64,000 nucleotides of DNA from positions 1 to 64,000 of the IMG/VR virus record IMGVR_UViG_3300044614_001341, one strand, 5' to 3'. Position 1 is the stretch's first letter; each line of letters opens with the position of its first letter. Of the stretch, positions 16,964 to 24,776 are shown piece by piece. Source of the stretch: a virus. Under the pieces are notes generated by a model that worked only from the letters and a program-made list of their open reading frames with translations, made no database searches and was not told where the DNA came from. The position numbers and the translations under genes are program-made.

Positions 16964-18046
16964 TTATCCTACAGTCGGTGCTGTGAGAGCAACGGGAGTT
17001 GCTTCTGCAGCAGCAAGGTCAAGAGGGAAGTTATGAGCGTTGCGCTCGTGCATTACCTCCATCCCCAGTCCAGCACGGTTAAGAACATCAGCCCAGGTAT
17101 TAACTACACGGTTCTGACTATCAACGATACTTTGATTAAAGTTGAAGCCATTCAAATTGAAGGCCATCGTAGAAACACCAAGAGCAGTGAACCAGATGCC
17201 TACAACGGGCCAAGCGGCGAGGAAGAAGTGCAGCGAACGTGAGTTATTAAAGGAAGCATATTGGAAAATAAGGCGTCCAAAATAACCGTGAGCAGCTACA
17301 ATGTTATAAGTCTCTTCTTCTTGACCGAACTTGTAACCATAGTTCTGGGACTCATTCTCAGTGGTTTCACGAACCAGCGAGGAGGTCACCAGCGAACCGT
17401 GCATAGCACTAAACAGAGAACCACCGAACACACCAGCAACTCCAAGCATGTGGAAGGGGTGCATAAGGATGTTGTGCTCTGCCTGGAACACAAGCATGTA
17501 GTTGAAGGTTCCGCTGATACCCAGAGGCATTGCATCACTAAAACTACCTTGACCGAAAGGATAGACCAGGAACACTGCACTCGCAGCAGCAACAGGTGCG
17601 CTATAAGCAACCATAATCCAAGGGCGCATACCTAGACGGTAAGAGAGTTCCCATTCACGACCCATATAAGCATAAATGCCAATAAGGAAGTGGAAGACAA
17701 CAAGTTGGAAAGGTCCACCATTGTAGAGCCACTCATCTAGGGAAGCAGCTTCCCAGATAGGATAGAAGTGAAGTCCGATAGCGTTAGAAGAAGGAATCAC
17801 AGCACCAGAGATGATGTTGTTTCCGTAGAGGAGTGAACCAGCAACAGGTTCACGGATACCATCAATGTCCACAGGGGGAGCACCGATGAATGCGATGATG
17901 AAACAAGTAGCAGCAGCAAGCAGCGTTGGAATCATCAGGACACCGAACCACCCGACATAAAGACGGTTATCGGTTGAAGTAACCCACTGGCAGAATTGTT
18001 CCCAGAGGTTTTCGCCAGAACGGCGTGAAGCGATTGAAGCAGTCAT
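16964..18046 (-). CDS. psbA: Photosystem II reaction-centre protein D1
   Basis: 360 residues, uninterrupted, so no group I intron. D1 binds P680, QB and the manganese cluster, and is the rapidly turned-over photosystem II subunit. Visible hallmarks: Tyr161 region (FLVYPFGQG), the Asp170 ligand region ([12 protein letters not shown]), the His198/His215 segments, and C-terminal ligands [14 protein letters not shown] followed by a cleavable 15-residue extension. The residue equivalent to 130 is glutamate ([10 protein letters not shown]), the high-light D1:2-type state. Numbering is shifted by one relative to host D1 by an extra N-terminal residue. Confidence 0.98.
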   Translation of the reverse strand: MTASIASRRSGENLWEQFCQWVTSTDNRLYVGWFGVLMIPTLLAAATCFIIAFIGAPPVDIDGIREPVAGSLLYGNNIISGAVIPSSNAIGLHFYPIWEAASLDEWLYNGGPFQLVVFHFLIGIYAYMGREWELSYRLGMRPWIMVAYSAPVAAASAVFLVYPFGQGSFSDAMPLGISGTFNYMLVFQAEHNILMHPFHMLGVAGVFGGSLFSAMHGSLVTSSLVRETTENESQNYGYKFGQEEETYNIVAAHGYFGRLIFQYASFNNSRSLHFFLAAWPVVGIWFTALGVSTMAFNLNGFNFNQSIVDSQNRVVNTWADVLNRAGLGMEVMHERNAHNFPLDLAAAEATPVALTAPTVG

Positions 18047-18170
18047 TTGTTTAAAAGAGTAGTAAGACCATCAGGGAAATGGTGGTGATACTATTCCCCA
18101 GTCACCCTCAGACTGGGTATGAGAGACGTGATTTATACACCCATAGGTCTCGGTTAACGAGTGTTTAACA

Positions 18171-18200
18171 ATGTTAAGAACTATGAGGAATCCTTAACAT
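18171..18200 (-). repeat. Inverted repeat in the psbA leader
   Basis: atgttaag (18171-18178) and cttaacat (18193-18200) form a perfect 8-bp palindrome with a 14-nt loop, just downstream of the psbA promoter. Further TTAAC elements follow; it may be an operator or an mRNA-stability hairpin in the 160-nt leader. Confidence 0.5.
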
Positions 18201-18214
18201 TTGTTTACCTATTT

Positions 18215-18243
18215 ATCATAGCATGGTCTGCTTCTGGCGTCAA
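18215..18243 (-). promoter_or_regulatory. Sigma-70-type promoter for psbA
   Basis: Minus strand -35 TTGACG, 17-bp spacer, -10 TATGAT, about 170 nt before the psbA start. The -35 overlaps the stop of the upstream 54-aa gene. GATAAATA overlaps the -10 and may add late expression. Confidence 0.75.
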
Positions 18244-18404
18244 GCCCTGTACTCACCAATCTTATCTAAGACTTTGTTGAGATAATGGTGTGCCAACCAT
18301 TTTGGATCATATTCAGTTTTATTCATCCACTCTTTATCCAAATCATTTTTCAACTTAAGAACTTCGCACTTGATAATTTCTTTGGTCAATTGTCCGCGTG
18401 GCAT
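18240..18404 (-). CDS. Hypothetical protein, 54 aa, upstream of psbA
   Basis: ATG at 18404, 7 nt after the terminator T-tract; reads MPRGQLTKEIIKCEVLKLK and is rich in charged residues and predicted helix. Not recognised. Its stop codon lies inside the psbA -35. Confidence 0.6.
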   Translation of the reverse strand: MPRGQLTKEIIKCEVLKLKNDLDKEWMNKTEYDPKWLAHHYLNKVLDKIGEYRA

Positions 18405-18410
18405 AATACT

Positions 18411-18444
18411 AAAAAAACTCTGCTCAATATTTAGAGCAGAGTTT
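18411..18444 (-). terminator. Rho-independent terminator of the peroxiredoxin operon
   Basis: Perfect 11-bp stem AAACTCTGCTC / GAGCAGAGTTT followed by a T-run, 20 nt after the peroxiredoxin stop. Confidence 0.85.
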
Positions 18445-18463
18445 CATATTATATTTTATTATT

Positions 18464-18991
18464 TCAAACTTGTGCAGTTTCCCTCACAGTTGTCTTCACA
18501 TATTCGAAAACCACTTCTGGAGTAGTCGCTTCATAAGGGTCGGTGTCTGCGTTGTCCCGTTGCCCCACCTCAACGAATAGTTTTTCGATGATTCCATTAT
18601 CCACGACCATAGCATAACGCCAAGAGCGATCACCGAAACCAAGGTTAGACTTATTGACGAGCATTCCCATAGAACGTGTGAAGTAAGCATTGCCGTCTGG
18701 AATGAGTTTGACTTTCTCAATGTTCTGGTCTTGTGTCCAGGCATTCATCACAAACCCATCATTAACAGAGATGCAGTAAATATCGTCGATGCCGAGACCC
18801 AGAAAGTCGTCATATTTCTCTTCGAATCCAGGTAACTGATAGGCACTGCAAGTAGGAGTGAAAGCACCAGGCAGACTAAAAATGACGACACGCTTCCCAT
18901 CGAAAAGATCTGCAGTTGTACGAGTTACAAATTCACCAGATTCACGAAACTGAAATTGGACTTGGGGTACTTGATAACCTTCGCTACGCAT
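18464..18991 (-). CDS. Peroxiredoxin, Prx5 / type II family
   Basis: 175 residues from the ATG at 18991, which has a GGAGG site 5 nt upstream; longer upstream codons overlap hli and are rejected. PGAFTPTCS at residues 42-50 is the type II peroxiredoxin active site with peroxidatic Cys48; the family reduces H2O2 and alkyl hydroperoxides using thioredoxin, glutaredoxin or glutathione. Later text (GFGDRSWRYAMVVDNG) fits the conserved C-terminal half. Placed with hli and ferredoxin genes, it probably protects the infected photosynthetic cell from oxidative damage. Confidence 0.88.
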   Translation of the reverse strand: MRSEGYQVPQVQFQFRESGEFVTRTTADLFDGKRVVIFSLPGAFTPTCSAYQLPGFEEKYDDFLGLGIDDIYCISVNDGFVMNAWTQDQNIEKVKLIPDGNAYFTRSMGMLVNKSNLGFGDRSWRYAMVVDNGIIEKLFVEVGQRDNADTDPYEATTPEVVFEYVKTTVRETAQV

Positions 18992-19002
18992 AGAAACCTC
19001 CA

Positions 19003-19122
19003 TCAGAATACACCGGGGATGATTTGACCAGTAGTGAGATAAGAACCAGCGGCGGCAACGAATCCAATCATTGCAAACCAACCGTTAATACGTTCTGCAC
19101 GTTCAGTAAAAATTTTGTTCAT
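19003..19122 (-). CDS. hli: High-light-inducible protein (HLIP), 39 aa
   Basis: ATG at 19122 with ATGA overlap to the upstream stop. The single helix ERINGWFAMIGFVAAAGSYL carries the ExxNG..AMxGF chlorophyll-binding core of HLIPs, followed by TTGQIIPG. HLIPs are one-helix members of the CAB superfamily that bind chlorophyll and dissipate excess light energy near photosystem II. The usual arginine after NG is replaced by tryptophan. Confidence 0.85.
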   Translation of the reverse strand: MNKIFTERAERINGWFAMIGFVAAAGSYLTTGQIIPGVF

Positions 19123-19394
19123 TGTTTTTCTCCTTGATAAGAATGATGTTGTTTAAGTTCGGGATTAGGTTGAGAAGAAATCACAGGGTTTCTTGTTTTG
19201 TTTTTGATAACGATAAAGGCATCATTCTGGTAAGTTACTGTTCCATATGGTTTTGCCCATTTTGGGTTAGCATCTGGATGTGTAGAAGTTCCTGTTGCTG
19301 CTACACCACCAATTTCTACCACAATTTCATCATTACGATCCCAGTTAAGTTCTTGAAGGGCAAGACTCAGTTGCCCTAACATTCCAGCACTCAC
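19119..19394 (-). CDS. Hypothetical protein, 91 aa, between petF and hli
   Basis: Not recognised. Starts at a GTG (19394) forming a GTGA overlap with the petF stop; an ATG at 19382 is the alternative. Soluble, with a glycine-containing N-terminal half ([18 protein letters not shown]) and a basic C-terminus. Tight coupling on both sides places it in the hli-petF-hli-peroxiredoxin operon. Confidence 0.65.
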   Translation of the reverse strand: MSAGMLGQLSLALQELNWDRNDEIVVEIGGVAATGTSTHPDANPKWAKPYGTVTYQNDAFIVIKNKTRNPVISSQPNPELKQHHSYQGEKQ

Positions 19395-19681
19395 AGGTTC
19401 TCTTCCTGTTCAGTGAGAATTACACAATCACTGGTTGGATATGCTACGCAGGTAAGCACCCATCCATCCGCCAGTTGATCGTCATCAAGAAACGATTGCT
19501 CCTCATTATCGACAGTACCGCTGATGAGTTTGCCAGCACAAGCAGAGCAAGCACCCGCTTTGCATGAAGAAGGGAGGTCAACGCCTGCCTCTTCTGCTGC
19601 TTCAAGAATGTATTGATCAGGGGCACACTGGATAGTGGTTTCGGTGCCGTCAGGGGTTTGAAGTGTAACGTTGAATGTCAT
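19391..19681 (-). CDS. petF: Plant-type [2Fe-2S] ferredoxin
   Basis: 96 residues from [12 protein letters not shown] (ATG at 19681). Cysteines 40, 45, 48 and 78 give the C-x4-C-x2-C-x29-C pattern of plant-type ferredoxins ([14 protein letters not shown] and LTCVAYP). It accepts electrons from photosystem I and could feed phage or host reductases, including bilin reductases or thioredoxin reductase. A longer frame adds six residues without a better ribosome-binding site. Confidence 0.93.
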   Translation of the reverse strand: MTFNVTLQTPDGTETTIQCAPDQYILEAAEEAGVDLPSSCKAGACSACAGKLISGTVDNEEQSFLDDDQLADGWVLTCVAYPTSDCVILTEQEENL

Positions 19682-19682
19682 T

Positions 19683-19769
19683 TCAATAAGTTTCCGCAAC
19701 TTTCTCTACAGCATAGCATAGAAGCACAAAAAAGGCAACTGATGTAATGGTAAAAATTGTTTCAGTCAT
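19683..19769 (-). CDS. Small membrane peptide, 28 aa
   Basis: ATG overlaps the hli stop (TGATG) at 19769, and the peptide ends just after the petF start. One membrane helix ([19 protein letters not shown]). The size recalls photosystem or cytochrome b6f subunits, but I cannot assign it to PetN, PsbI, PsbM or Psb30. Confidence 0.5.
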   Translation of the reverse strand: MTETIFTITSVAFFVLLCYAVEKVAETY

Positions 19770-19963
19770 CAGAAGATACCGAAGAAGAAGTTGCCAGTGC
19801 TAACATAAGAAATGATGCCAGCAACAAAACCGACCATTGCCCAGCGTCCATTAGTGCGCTCCTTTACTTGATTGGGTGTGAGCATACCATAGTTCTCATA
19901 ATACATGGCAGGCTCTTTGGCAAACATATTCTGTTGCCCAAACTCATTAGTTGTTACAGTCAT
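19769..19963 (-). CDS. hli: High-light-inducible protein (HLIP), 64 aa
   Basis: From the ATG at 19963 the product is 64 residues with an N-terminal extension (about 30 aa) and the HLIP helix ERTNGRWAMVGFVAGIISYV, keeping the full ExxNGRxAMxGF signature, followed by STGNFF. First gene of the hli-petF-hli-peroxiredoxin transcript, 21 nt after the predicted transcription start. Confidence 0.9.
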   Translation of the reverse strand: MTVTTNEFGQQNMFAKEPAMYYENYGMLTPNQVKERTNGRWAMVGFVAGIISYVSTGNFFFGIF

Positions 19964-19990
19964 TGTACATTCGTTAAGAATTGTTACAAT

Positions 19991-20019
19991 ATTATATAGC
20001 AAAAAGAAAGGGGCGTCAA
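19991..20019 (-). promoter_or_regulatory. Sigma-70-type promoter with -35 in a terminator loop
   Basis: Minus strand -35 TTGACG, 17 bp, -10 TATAAT. TTGAC is the loop of the terminator hairpin AAGGGGC/GCCCCTT; the spacer is its descending arm plus T-tract. Drives the hli-petF operon. Confidence 0.75.
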
Positions 20020-20027
20020 GCCCCTTA
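20001..20027 (-). terminator. Terminator of the glycan operon
   Basis: Minus strand AAGGGGC-TTGAC-GCCCCTT then TCTTTTT, 35 nt after the last glycosyltransferase gene. Confidence 0.8.
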
Positions 20028-20061
20028 GTGTAAGCATTTATACTTATTTTGTTAAGATCCT

Positions 20062-20853
20062 CTAACTTTCAGATTGTGAAGAGTTGGTTATACGACCCAA
20101 ATAAGGATCATAGGTCATCAAATCATCAATATTCATCTCATATCCTTGTTGCTCCCAAAATTTACGCAGACCATCATGACTTGCTCGATGAAAAATATCG
20201 ATGTGTTCTGGATGAATAGAAGAACCTAATTCAATTCTATAAAGAAATAAAGGTATAGAAAAAGTATTACCAGAATTATAAATCAAATCGTCGGCAACTG
20301 GACGTGGTTTTACACCTTGATCTAGTTTATATTTTTCACCACGAACGTGAAACTTTATAAGTTTTTCTGCATGATGACGAGTAATCATGTACGCAGCAGT
20401 AGAAAAATTATTCACAAATCTTTTATGAAGTTTGACATGAATATCACCAGTGCAGATGATAGCAAGTTGAACAACATCCCAATCGTAAGGAACCTTTGCT
20501 GCAAAATCTGCCCAAGTAAAATTCCAGAATCTCGCAAGTTGCAAATCAACATCATCTTCCATGATGATTGCATAAGGGGAATCGGAAGTTTCATACCAAT
20601 GTTTGATTGCTTTAAGGTGTGAAGTTGTACATCCAATTTCTCCAGATGTCATCATTTCTGGATAACGACCTTTAATAATGTCACTAAGATCATCATCTCT
20701 ACCATCATACGCAGAGATCCTTTCGTAATTCTCAATCCCCCAATATTTAAATTGGTCTTCCATATATTGTTTTCTTTCTGGTTGCCCATCTAAATTTAGA
20801 TAATATATCGGTCCAATATTTTTGAGTTTATAGGAAGATTTATTTTTGTCCAT
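20062..20853 (-). CDS. Glycosyltransferase family 25 (LPS-type)
   Basis: 263 residues. IYYLNLDGQPERKQYMEDQF, the ERISAYDGRD segment, GEIGCTTSHLKAIKHWYE and the metal-binding IIMEDDVDL are GT25 hallmarks seen in LPS galactosyl- and glucosyltransferases. Adds a sugar to a cell-surface glycan in the cytoplasm or at the inner membrane. Last gene of the cluster, overlapping the preceding fucosyltransferase by 1 nt. Donor and acceptor cannot be read from sequence. Confidence 0.85.
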   Translation of the reverse strand: MDKNKSSYKLKNIGPIYYLNLDGQPERKQYMEDQFKYWGIENYERISAYDGRDDDLSDIIKGRYPEMMTSGEIGCTTSHLKAIKHWYETSDSPYAIIMEDDVDLQLARFWNFTWADFAAKVPYDWDVVQLAIICTGDIHVKLHKRFVNNFSTAAYMITRHHAEKLIKFHVRGEKYKLDQGVKPRPVADDLIYNSGNTFSIPLFLYRIELGSSIHPEHIDIFHRASHDGLRKFWEQQGYEMNIDDLMTYDPYLGRITNSSQSES

Positions 20854-21659
20854 TAGATTCTAACCCAACTTTCTGGAATAACATCTTTAGTATTTTTATC
20901 TTTATTATCTTTGCCAAACCATTGAAGTGGTGCAACAACATTATAAGATCCTGATAACCAGGCACCCCACCAAGAGAATGATGAATTAGCAATGATATGA
21001 TACTTACACAAACTCATCAAACAAAGATCTACATAATGATCTCCAGATTCAGAAATCATAAAGCGATCACCCGAAAAAAGTTCTTGTGCGTTACACCACT
21101 CAACATCATCAGTAAACAAAAGAACTGGAAGAGAATCATCAAATCTAGAAAGAGATTCTTGATAATACTCAAGACTCAGTGCAGTGTGATTTGGATTTTG
21201 AAGGTAATCAGTGCGCCGAACGTGCAGACTGATTGCTTCACCAATTGAACCAATCATCTCTTTACAAGGTTCTAAAATTTCATCTTTGAAGGAAAAGTCT
21301 GTGCGAATCTCATCTTCAATATGTTTAAAGTATTTTTCAGACTGAAAGAATCCAGCAAGACTAATCTCATCAGGGCACATCGTGAAGAGTGTTTCATCAA
21401 AATGAAAATGTTTCTCTTCTGCTACTGGTGCATATCCCCTATCCAAAAGTTTAATGTTATGAGGAAGAACATACAACATTTTGAATGGATAAAAGAGTTC
21501 AATCTTCAAATCGAACCCATAAGGATCTTTGACAACTTGATTGTGATTAGGAATACAAAAATCATATCCACGATTTCGAGCAATACCTCTTAATGAGGCA
21601 TACTGAAACATTTGATTTCCCAAACGTCCCAGTTTTCCAAGATGATTAAACGCTAGCAT
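20853..21659 (-). CDS. Glycosyltransferase family 11 (alpha-1,2-fucosyltransferase-like)
   Basis: 268 residues. N-terminal GRLGNQMFQYASLRGIARNR, the nucleotide-sugar-binding ISLHVRRTDYL, and C-terminal ANSSFSWWGAWLS are the conserved GT11 motifs. The family transfers fucose from GDP-fucose; GDP-fucose synthesis genes are in the same operon. A second, diverged GT11 lies at 22466-23317. Confidence 0.88.
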   Translation of the reverse strand: MLAFNHLGKLGRLGNQMFQYASLRGIARNRGYDFCIPNHNQVVKDPYGFDLKIELFYPFKMLYVLPHNIKLLDRGYAPVAEEKHFHFDETLFTMCPDEISLAGFFQSEKYFKHIEDEIRTDFSFKDEILEPCKEMIGSIGEAISLHVRRTDYLQNPNHTALSLEYYQESLSRFDDSLPVLLFTDDVEWCNAQELFSGDRFMISESGDHYVDLCLMSLCKYHIIANSSFSWWGAWLSGSYNVVAPLQWFGKDNKDKNTKDVIPESWVRI

Positions 21660-22473
21660 TTAGTTGATTTCTCCTCTTTTTTACATATTTTTGTTGCTCA
21701 AAATAATTCACCAACCTTTCTTTATCCCAAGTTCGTATTACATTCCATAAGTTAGTATTTTCTTGCCACTTGGGATTATGGTAATGAGAATTAAAAGTTC
21801 TATAATGATTTAAATGATAGCACATATCATTAACTCTACCAACTTTACATCCCATAACTTGAATTCTATATAAAAATTCACAATCTTCTGGACCCCATGC
21901 CATAAAATTTTCGTTCCACATGTATGAATCAATCTCAGATTGACGACGTATCATTTGACCCAAACCCATTACAGATGGACAAATATTACATCCAGGATTT
22001 AAAACAGTCAAATCAAATTTAGTTTGAATAAATTCATGAAACATTTCAACTGAATAATCTACAAGATATTGATAGACCCCAACACCATAACAATAAACTG
22101 CATCATAATTTCCACCATTTATCATACTGTAAGCAGTTTTATAGCTACTAACTGGTAGTAAATGATCTATATCATAATTATAAACTATATCAGTTTTAGA
22201 TGCTAAAAGAAGATCATTTAAAATTCGAGTTTTATGAAAAAAGGATTCTTCCGATTTTTCAAAAATATGCTCAATATTTTTAGGAAAATAACCAAAAATA
22301 TTTTTAATAAAAGGTATTACTCTCTCAGAAAAAATTGATTGGTTATCATTTTCTTTTACAATGATTGGACATTCTGGAAAATTATAATGCAGATAACCAA
22401 TAGTAGTAATAATATTTTTAAGTCTATCCTCACTTTCAATTCTACAAGGCATTAAAAATGTAAGATTATTCAT
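21646..22473 (-). CDS. GT-A glycosyltransferase (galactosyltransferase-like)
   Basis: 275 residues from the ATG at 22473, preceded by GAGG; four upstream codons begin with TTG and are unlikely. NLTFLMPCRIESEDRL starts the nucleotide-binding fold, YNYDIDHLLP supplies a D-x-D, and WGPEDCEFLYRIQVMG matches the acceptor-side motif of GT7C/GT2-like enzymes. Substrate unknown. Overlaps both neighbours slightly. Confidence 0.78.
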   Translation of the reverse strand: MNNLTFLMPCRIESEDRLKNIITTIGYLHYNFPECPIIVKENDNQSIFSERVIPFIKNIFGYFPKNIEHIFEKSEESFFHKTRILNDLLLASKTDIVYNYDIDHLLPVSSYKTAYSMINGGNYDAVYCYGVGVYQYLVDYSVEMFHEFIQTKFDLTVLNPGCNICPSVMGLGQMIRRQSEIDSYMWNENFMAWGPEDCEFLYRIQVMGCKVGRVNDMCYHLNHYRTFNSHYHNPKWQENTNLWNVIRTWDKERLVNYFEQQKYVKKRRNQLNASV

Positions 22474-23317
22474 AACAAACCTCAATCCAAGTATCAGGAA
22501 TTAGATCACTCATATCATAATGATCATAAAATTTACCAAACCAAGGTTTAGGTGCAATTATTGGTTGTGTTGGTTTGTCAATTAACCATGCTCCCCACCA
22601 ACTTAAAGTGCTATTTGCAATGATACCTCCACTACAAAGAGACATCATACATAAATCAAAATAAGGAATCAAACTATTTTGTTTTCCGTATAAGGTATCC
22701 GATACCTGCGGATACCTTTCATTATATTCAGACAACATAAATCTATCATCTTTAAAAAACTGTTGCTCAGAGCACCATTCAATATCATCAGAGAAAACAA
22801 GAACTGTTCTTTTGTCATCAAAATAATTCAGTGCTTTTTTATAGTATGAAATAGGGCATATTGGATGAGCATCTAAATTGACAGAATAATCTCCTCTTCT
22901 TACATGAATAAAAATTGGATTTTCTAATTCATTAATAATTTCTTTACAAGGATTAAGTATTTGCCCTTTAAAGGTATAATCTTTTTTTATTAAATCTTTA
23001 ATATTTAAAAAATATTTTTGTGTAGTAAAATAATCATGAAGATTTACATTATCTGGACAAGCATCAAAAAACTCTTGGATGAAATGAAACTGACCTGTTG
23101 AAATACTTTGGGCATTCAAAAAACCAAAATTACTCTCCTGAACTGAACTCATCTCAAAACAATCAAAGAGTCCATAATTCGAATCTCCATAATTATCTGG
23201 TCTAGGAATTAACCAATCAAATCCTCGATTTGCAGCAATGCCACGCAAACCAGCGTATTGGAACATCTGGTTTCCTAGACGTCCATTTGAACCCAATCTA
23301 TTATAACTTATTGCCAT
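22466..23317 (-). CDS. Glycosyltransferase family 11, second copy
   Basis: 283 residues with GRLGNQMFQYAGLRGIAANR, IFIHVRRGDYS and ANSTLSWWGAWL. It has the same architecture as the GT11 at 20853-21659 but is substantially diverged, including an extra loop around residues 190-215, so it probably uses a different acceptor or linkage. Confidence 0.87.
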   Translation of the reverse strand: MAISYNRLGSNGRLGNQMFQYAGLRGIAANRGFDWLIPRPDNYGDSNYGLFDCFEMSSVQESNFGFLNAQSISTGQFHFIQEFFDACPDNVNLHDYFTTQKYFLNIKDLIKKDYTFKGQILNPCKEIINELENPIFIHVRRGDYSVNLDAHPICPISYYKKALNYFDDKRTVLVFSDDIEWCSEQQFFKDDRFMLSEYNERYPQVSDTLYGKQNSLIPYFDLCMMSLCSGGIIANSTLSWWGAWLIDKPTQPIIAPKPWFGKFYDHYDMSDLIPDTWIEVCYE

Positions 23318-23937
23318 CAGTTTCTCCGAACATAAAGAGCATCACCCCAAATATCACCAGACCATTCAGTTTCAACTCTTTCCATTTTATAAGTTGCTAA
23401 GAAATCATCTAACTGTTCAACATAAGCATTATTTTCATAAACCTCATCACGATTTACTTCACAATAAACATAATCTACATGATTTAAAGTTTCAGCACCA
23501 CCTTTTAATACTTCAAGTTCATATCCTTGAACATCCATATTAATAAAATTAAAATTTGAAGTCTCTTCACTAAAACTATCAAGACGTTTCATTTCAACTT
23601 CTTCAACGCCATTGAAATGTACCGTGGGATGATTTTGCAAATGTTTTTTTGGTTTTAAGATGGAACTACTCATTTGTTCATTATCACTCAAATACATAGA
23701 AACCATCTTTTCTTCATTACCCAATGCAACTTGATGTGCAGATATATTTGCATTTGCATCTCTAAGATTCTGTTCTAGAACTTCAAAGTTATAACTAAGA
23801 GGTTCAAACATTATAATATCTTGAATACCACTGTTAATGTAGTCTTCAACTTCTTCTCCATGATGGGCACCAATATGAATAATTCCTTTAATATTCATAT
23901 TGTACTTGGTTTTAAGATATTTAAAATTGAGTATCAT
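23317..23937 (-). CDS. FkbM-family methyltransferase
   Basis: 206 residues. KGIIHIGAHHGEEVEDY is the S-adenosylmethionine-binding loop, IMFEPLSYNFEVLEQNL follows, and FINMDVQGYELEVLKGG is the FkbM signature. In glycan clusters such enzymes O-methylate sugars. No membrane segment. Overlaps its neighbours by 1 and 4 nt. Confidence 0.88.
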   Translation of the reverse strand: MILNFKYLKTKYNMNIKGIIHIGAHHGEEVEDYINSGIQDIIMFEPLSYNFEVLEQNLRDANANISAHQVALGNEEKMVSMYLSDNEQMSSSILKPKKHLQNHPTVHFNGVEEVEMKRLDSFSEETSNFNFINMDVQGYELEVLKGGAETLNHVDYVYCEVNRDEVYENNAYVEQLDDFLATYKMERVETEWSGDIWGDALYVRRN

Positions 23938-24764
23938 AATTCTTGTAAATAAGTTTTGTAAATGTAATCTTCGTTGATTGGATAATTTTTAACTATCTCC
24001 AAATTATCCTTTACTGCTTCCAGTTTATCATAATAAAGTTCTGGCGTCAATGATGAAATATCAAAATCATCATTAAGTATAATAATACCATCGAGATTAA
24101 AAAACTTACCTATATCAGGCGATCCGTAATAAATTGGAATCGTTCCAGTTGCAAAACAGTCTTGAATTTTTTCAGTAAAGTATGTTTCATAAGAAGCGTT
24201 TTCAATCGCAATAGAAAACATATAGTCTGCTAGACCTTCTTCTTTAGATTGAATCTCATTGAATCCACGACCATAAAAATCAACTTGATCTTGAAATTTT
24301 TTTACCAAGGTTAAACGATGCTGATGCCCAGCACAAATTAATTTATTGGAGCAGATAGCTGAAACCAATTTACTTTTTTCATAAAGTTTTGGTTCGACAA
24401 TCCAACTACCATATAATGGAGCAAACTTAAATTTAGAATGAAGTTGAAGTAGTTCTTGATTATGAGTAAAGATGGCATCATAGACACGTATATAGTGAAG
24501 ATAATTTCTTTTCATATCTTCAACTACATTCAATTTTATTTCTCTAGACTCTAATAACCAAGCATATTTTTTCTTGCTTGTATCATCGTCAAAGGCAAAA
24601 GCAACATAGTCGTCAACATAAAAAGTATCTTCTGCGCCAGCATCTACCCACTCAATATATTTGGATTCTTGTTTATAAATGGAAGATCCGGTGTTTCCAT
24701 TATTATAATGATTGAACCCACCACCAACTAAATTATACTGTTTTTTATCAGTCATATTAAACAT
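23934..24764 (-). CDS. Glycosyltransferase family 10 (alpha-1,3/4-fucosyltransferase-like)
   Basis: 276 residues. The C-terminal half has MFSIAIENASYETYFTEKI followed by CFATGTIPIYYGSP, the donor-binding signature of GT10 fucosyltransferases. Together with two GT11 genes and GDP-fucose synthesis this indicates a multiply fucosylated product. Confidence 0.85.
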   Translation of the reverse strand: MFNMTDKKQYNLVGGGFNHYNNGNTGSSIYKQESKYIEWVDAGAEDTFYVDDYVAFAFDDDTSKKKYAWLLESREIKLNVVEDMKRNYLHYIRVYDAIFTHNQELLQLHSKFKFAPLYGSWIVEPKLYEKSKLVSAICSNKLICAGHQHRLTLVKKFQDQVDFYGRGFNEIQSKEEGLADYMFSIAIENASYETYFTEKIQDCFATGTIPIYYGSPDIGKFFNLDGIIILNDDFDISSLTPELYYDKLEAVKDNLEIVKNYPINEDYIYKTYLQEL

Positions 24765-24776
24765 TCTGTAATAATA

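Noticed and set aside
16964-18046. Group I intron in psbA, as in some cyanophages
   Set aside because: The D1 reading frame is continuous and all conserved segments are present.
18464-19081. Longer peroxiredoxin starting near 19081
   Set aside because: The extra N-terminal codons are the hli gene in another frame; the ATG at 18991 has a strong GGAGG site.
19683-19769. Assignment of the 28-aa peptide to PetN, PsbI, PsbM or Psb30
   Set aside because: One hydrophobic helix fits the size, but no residues distinctive of these subunits are visible.
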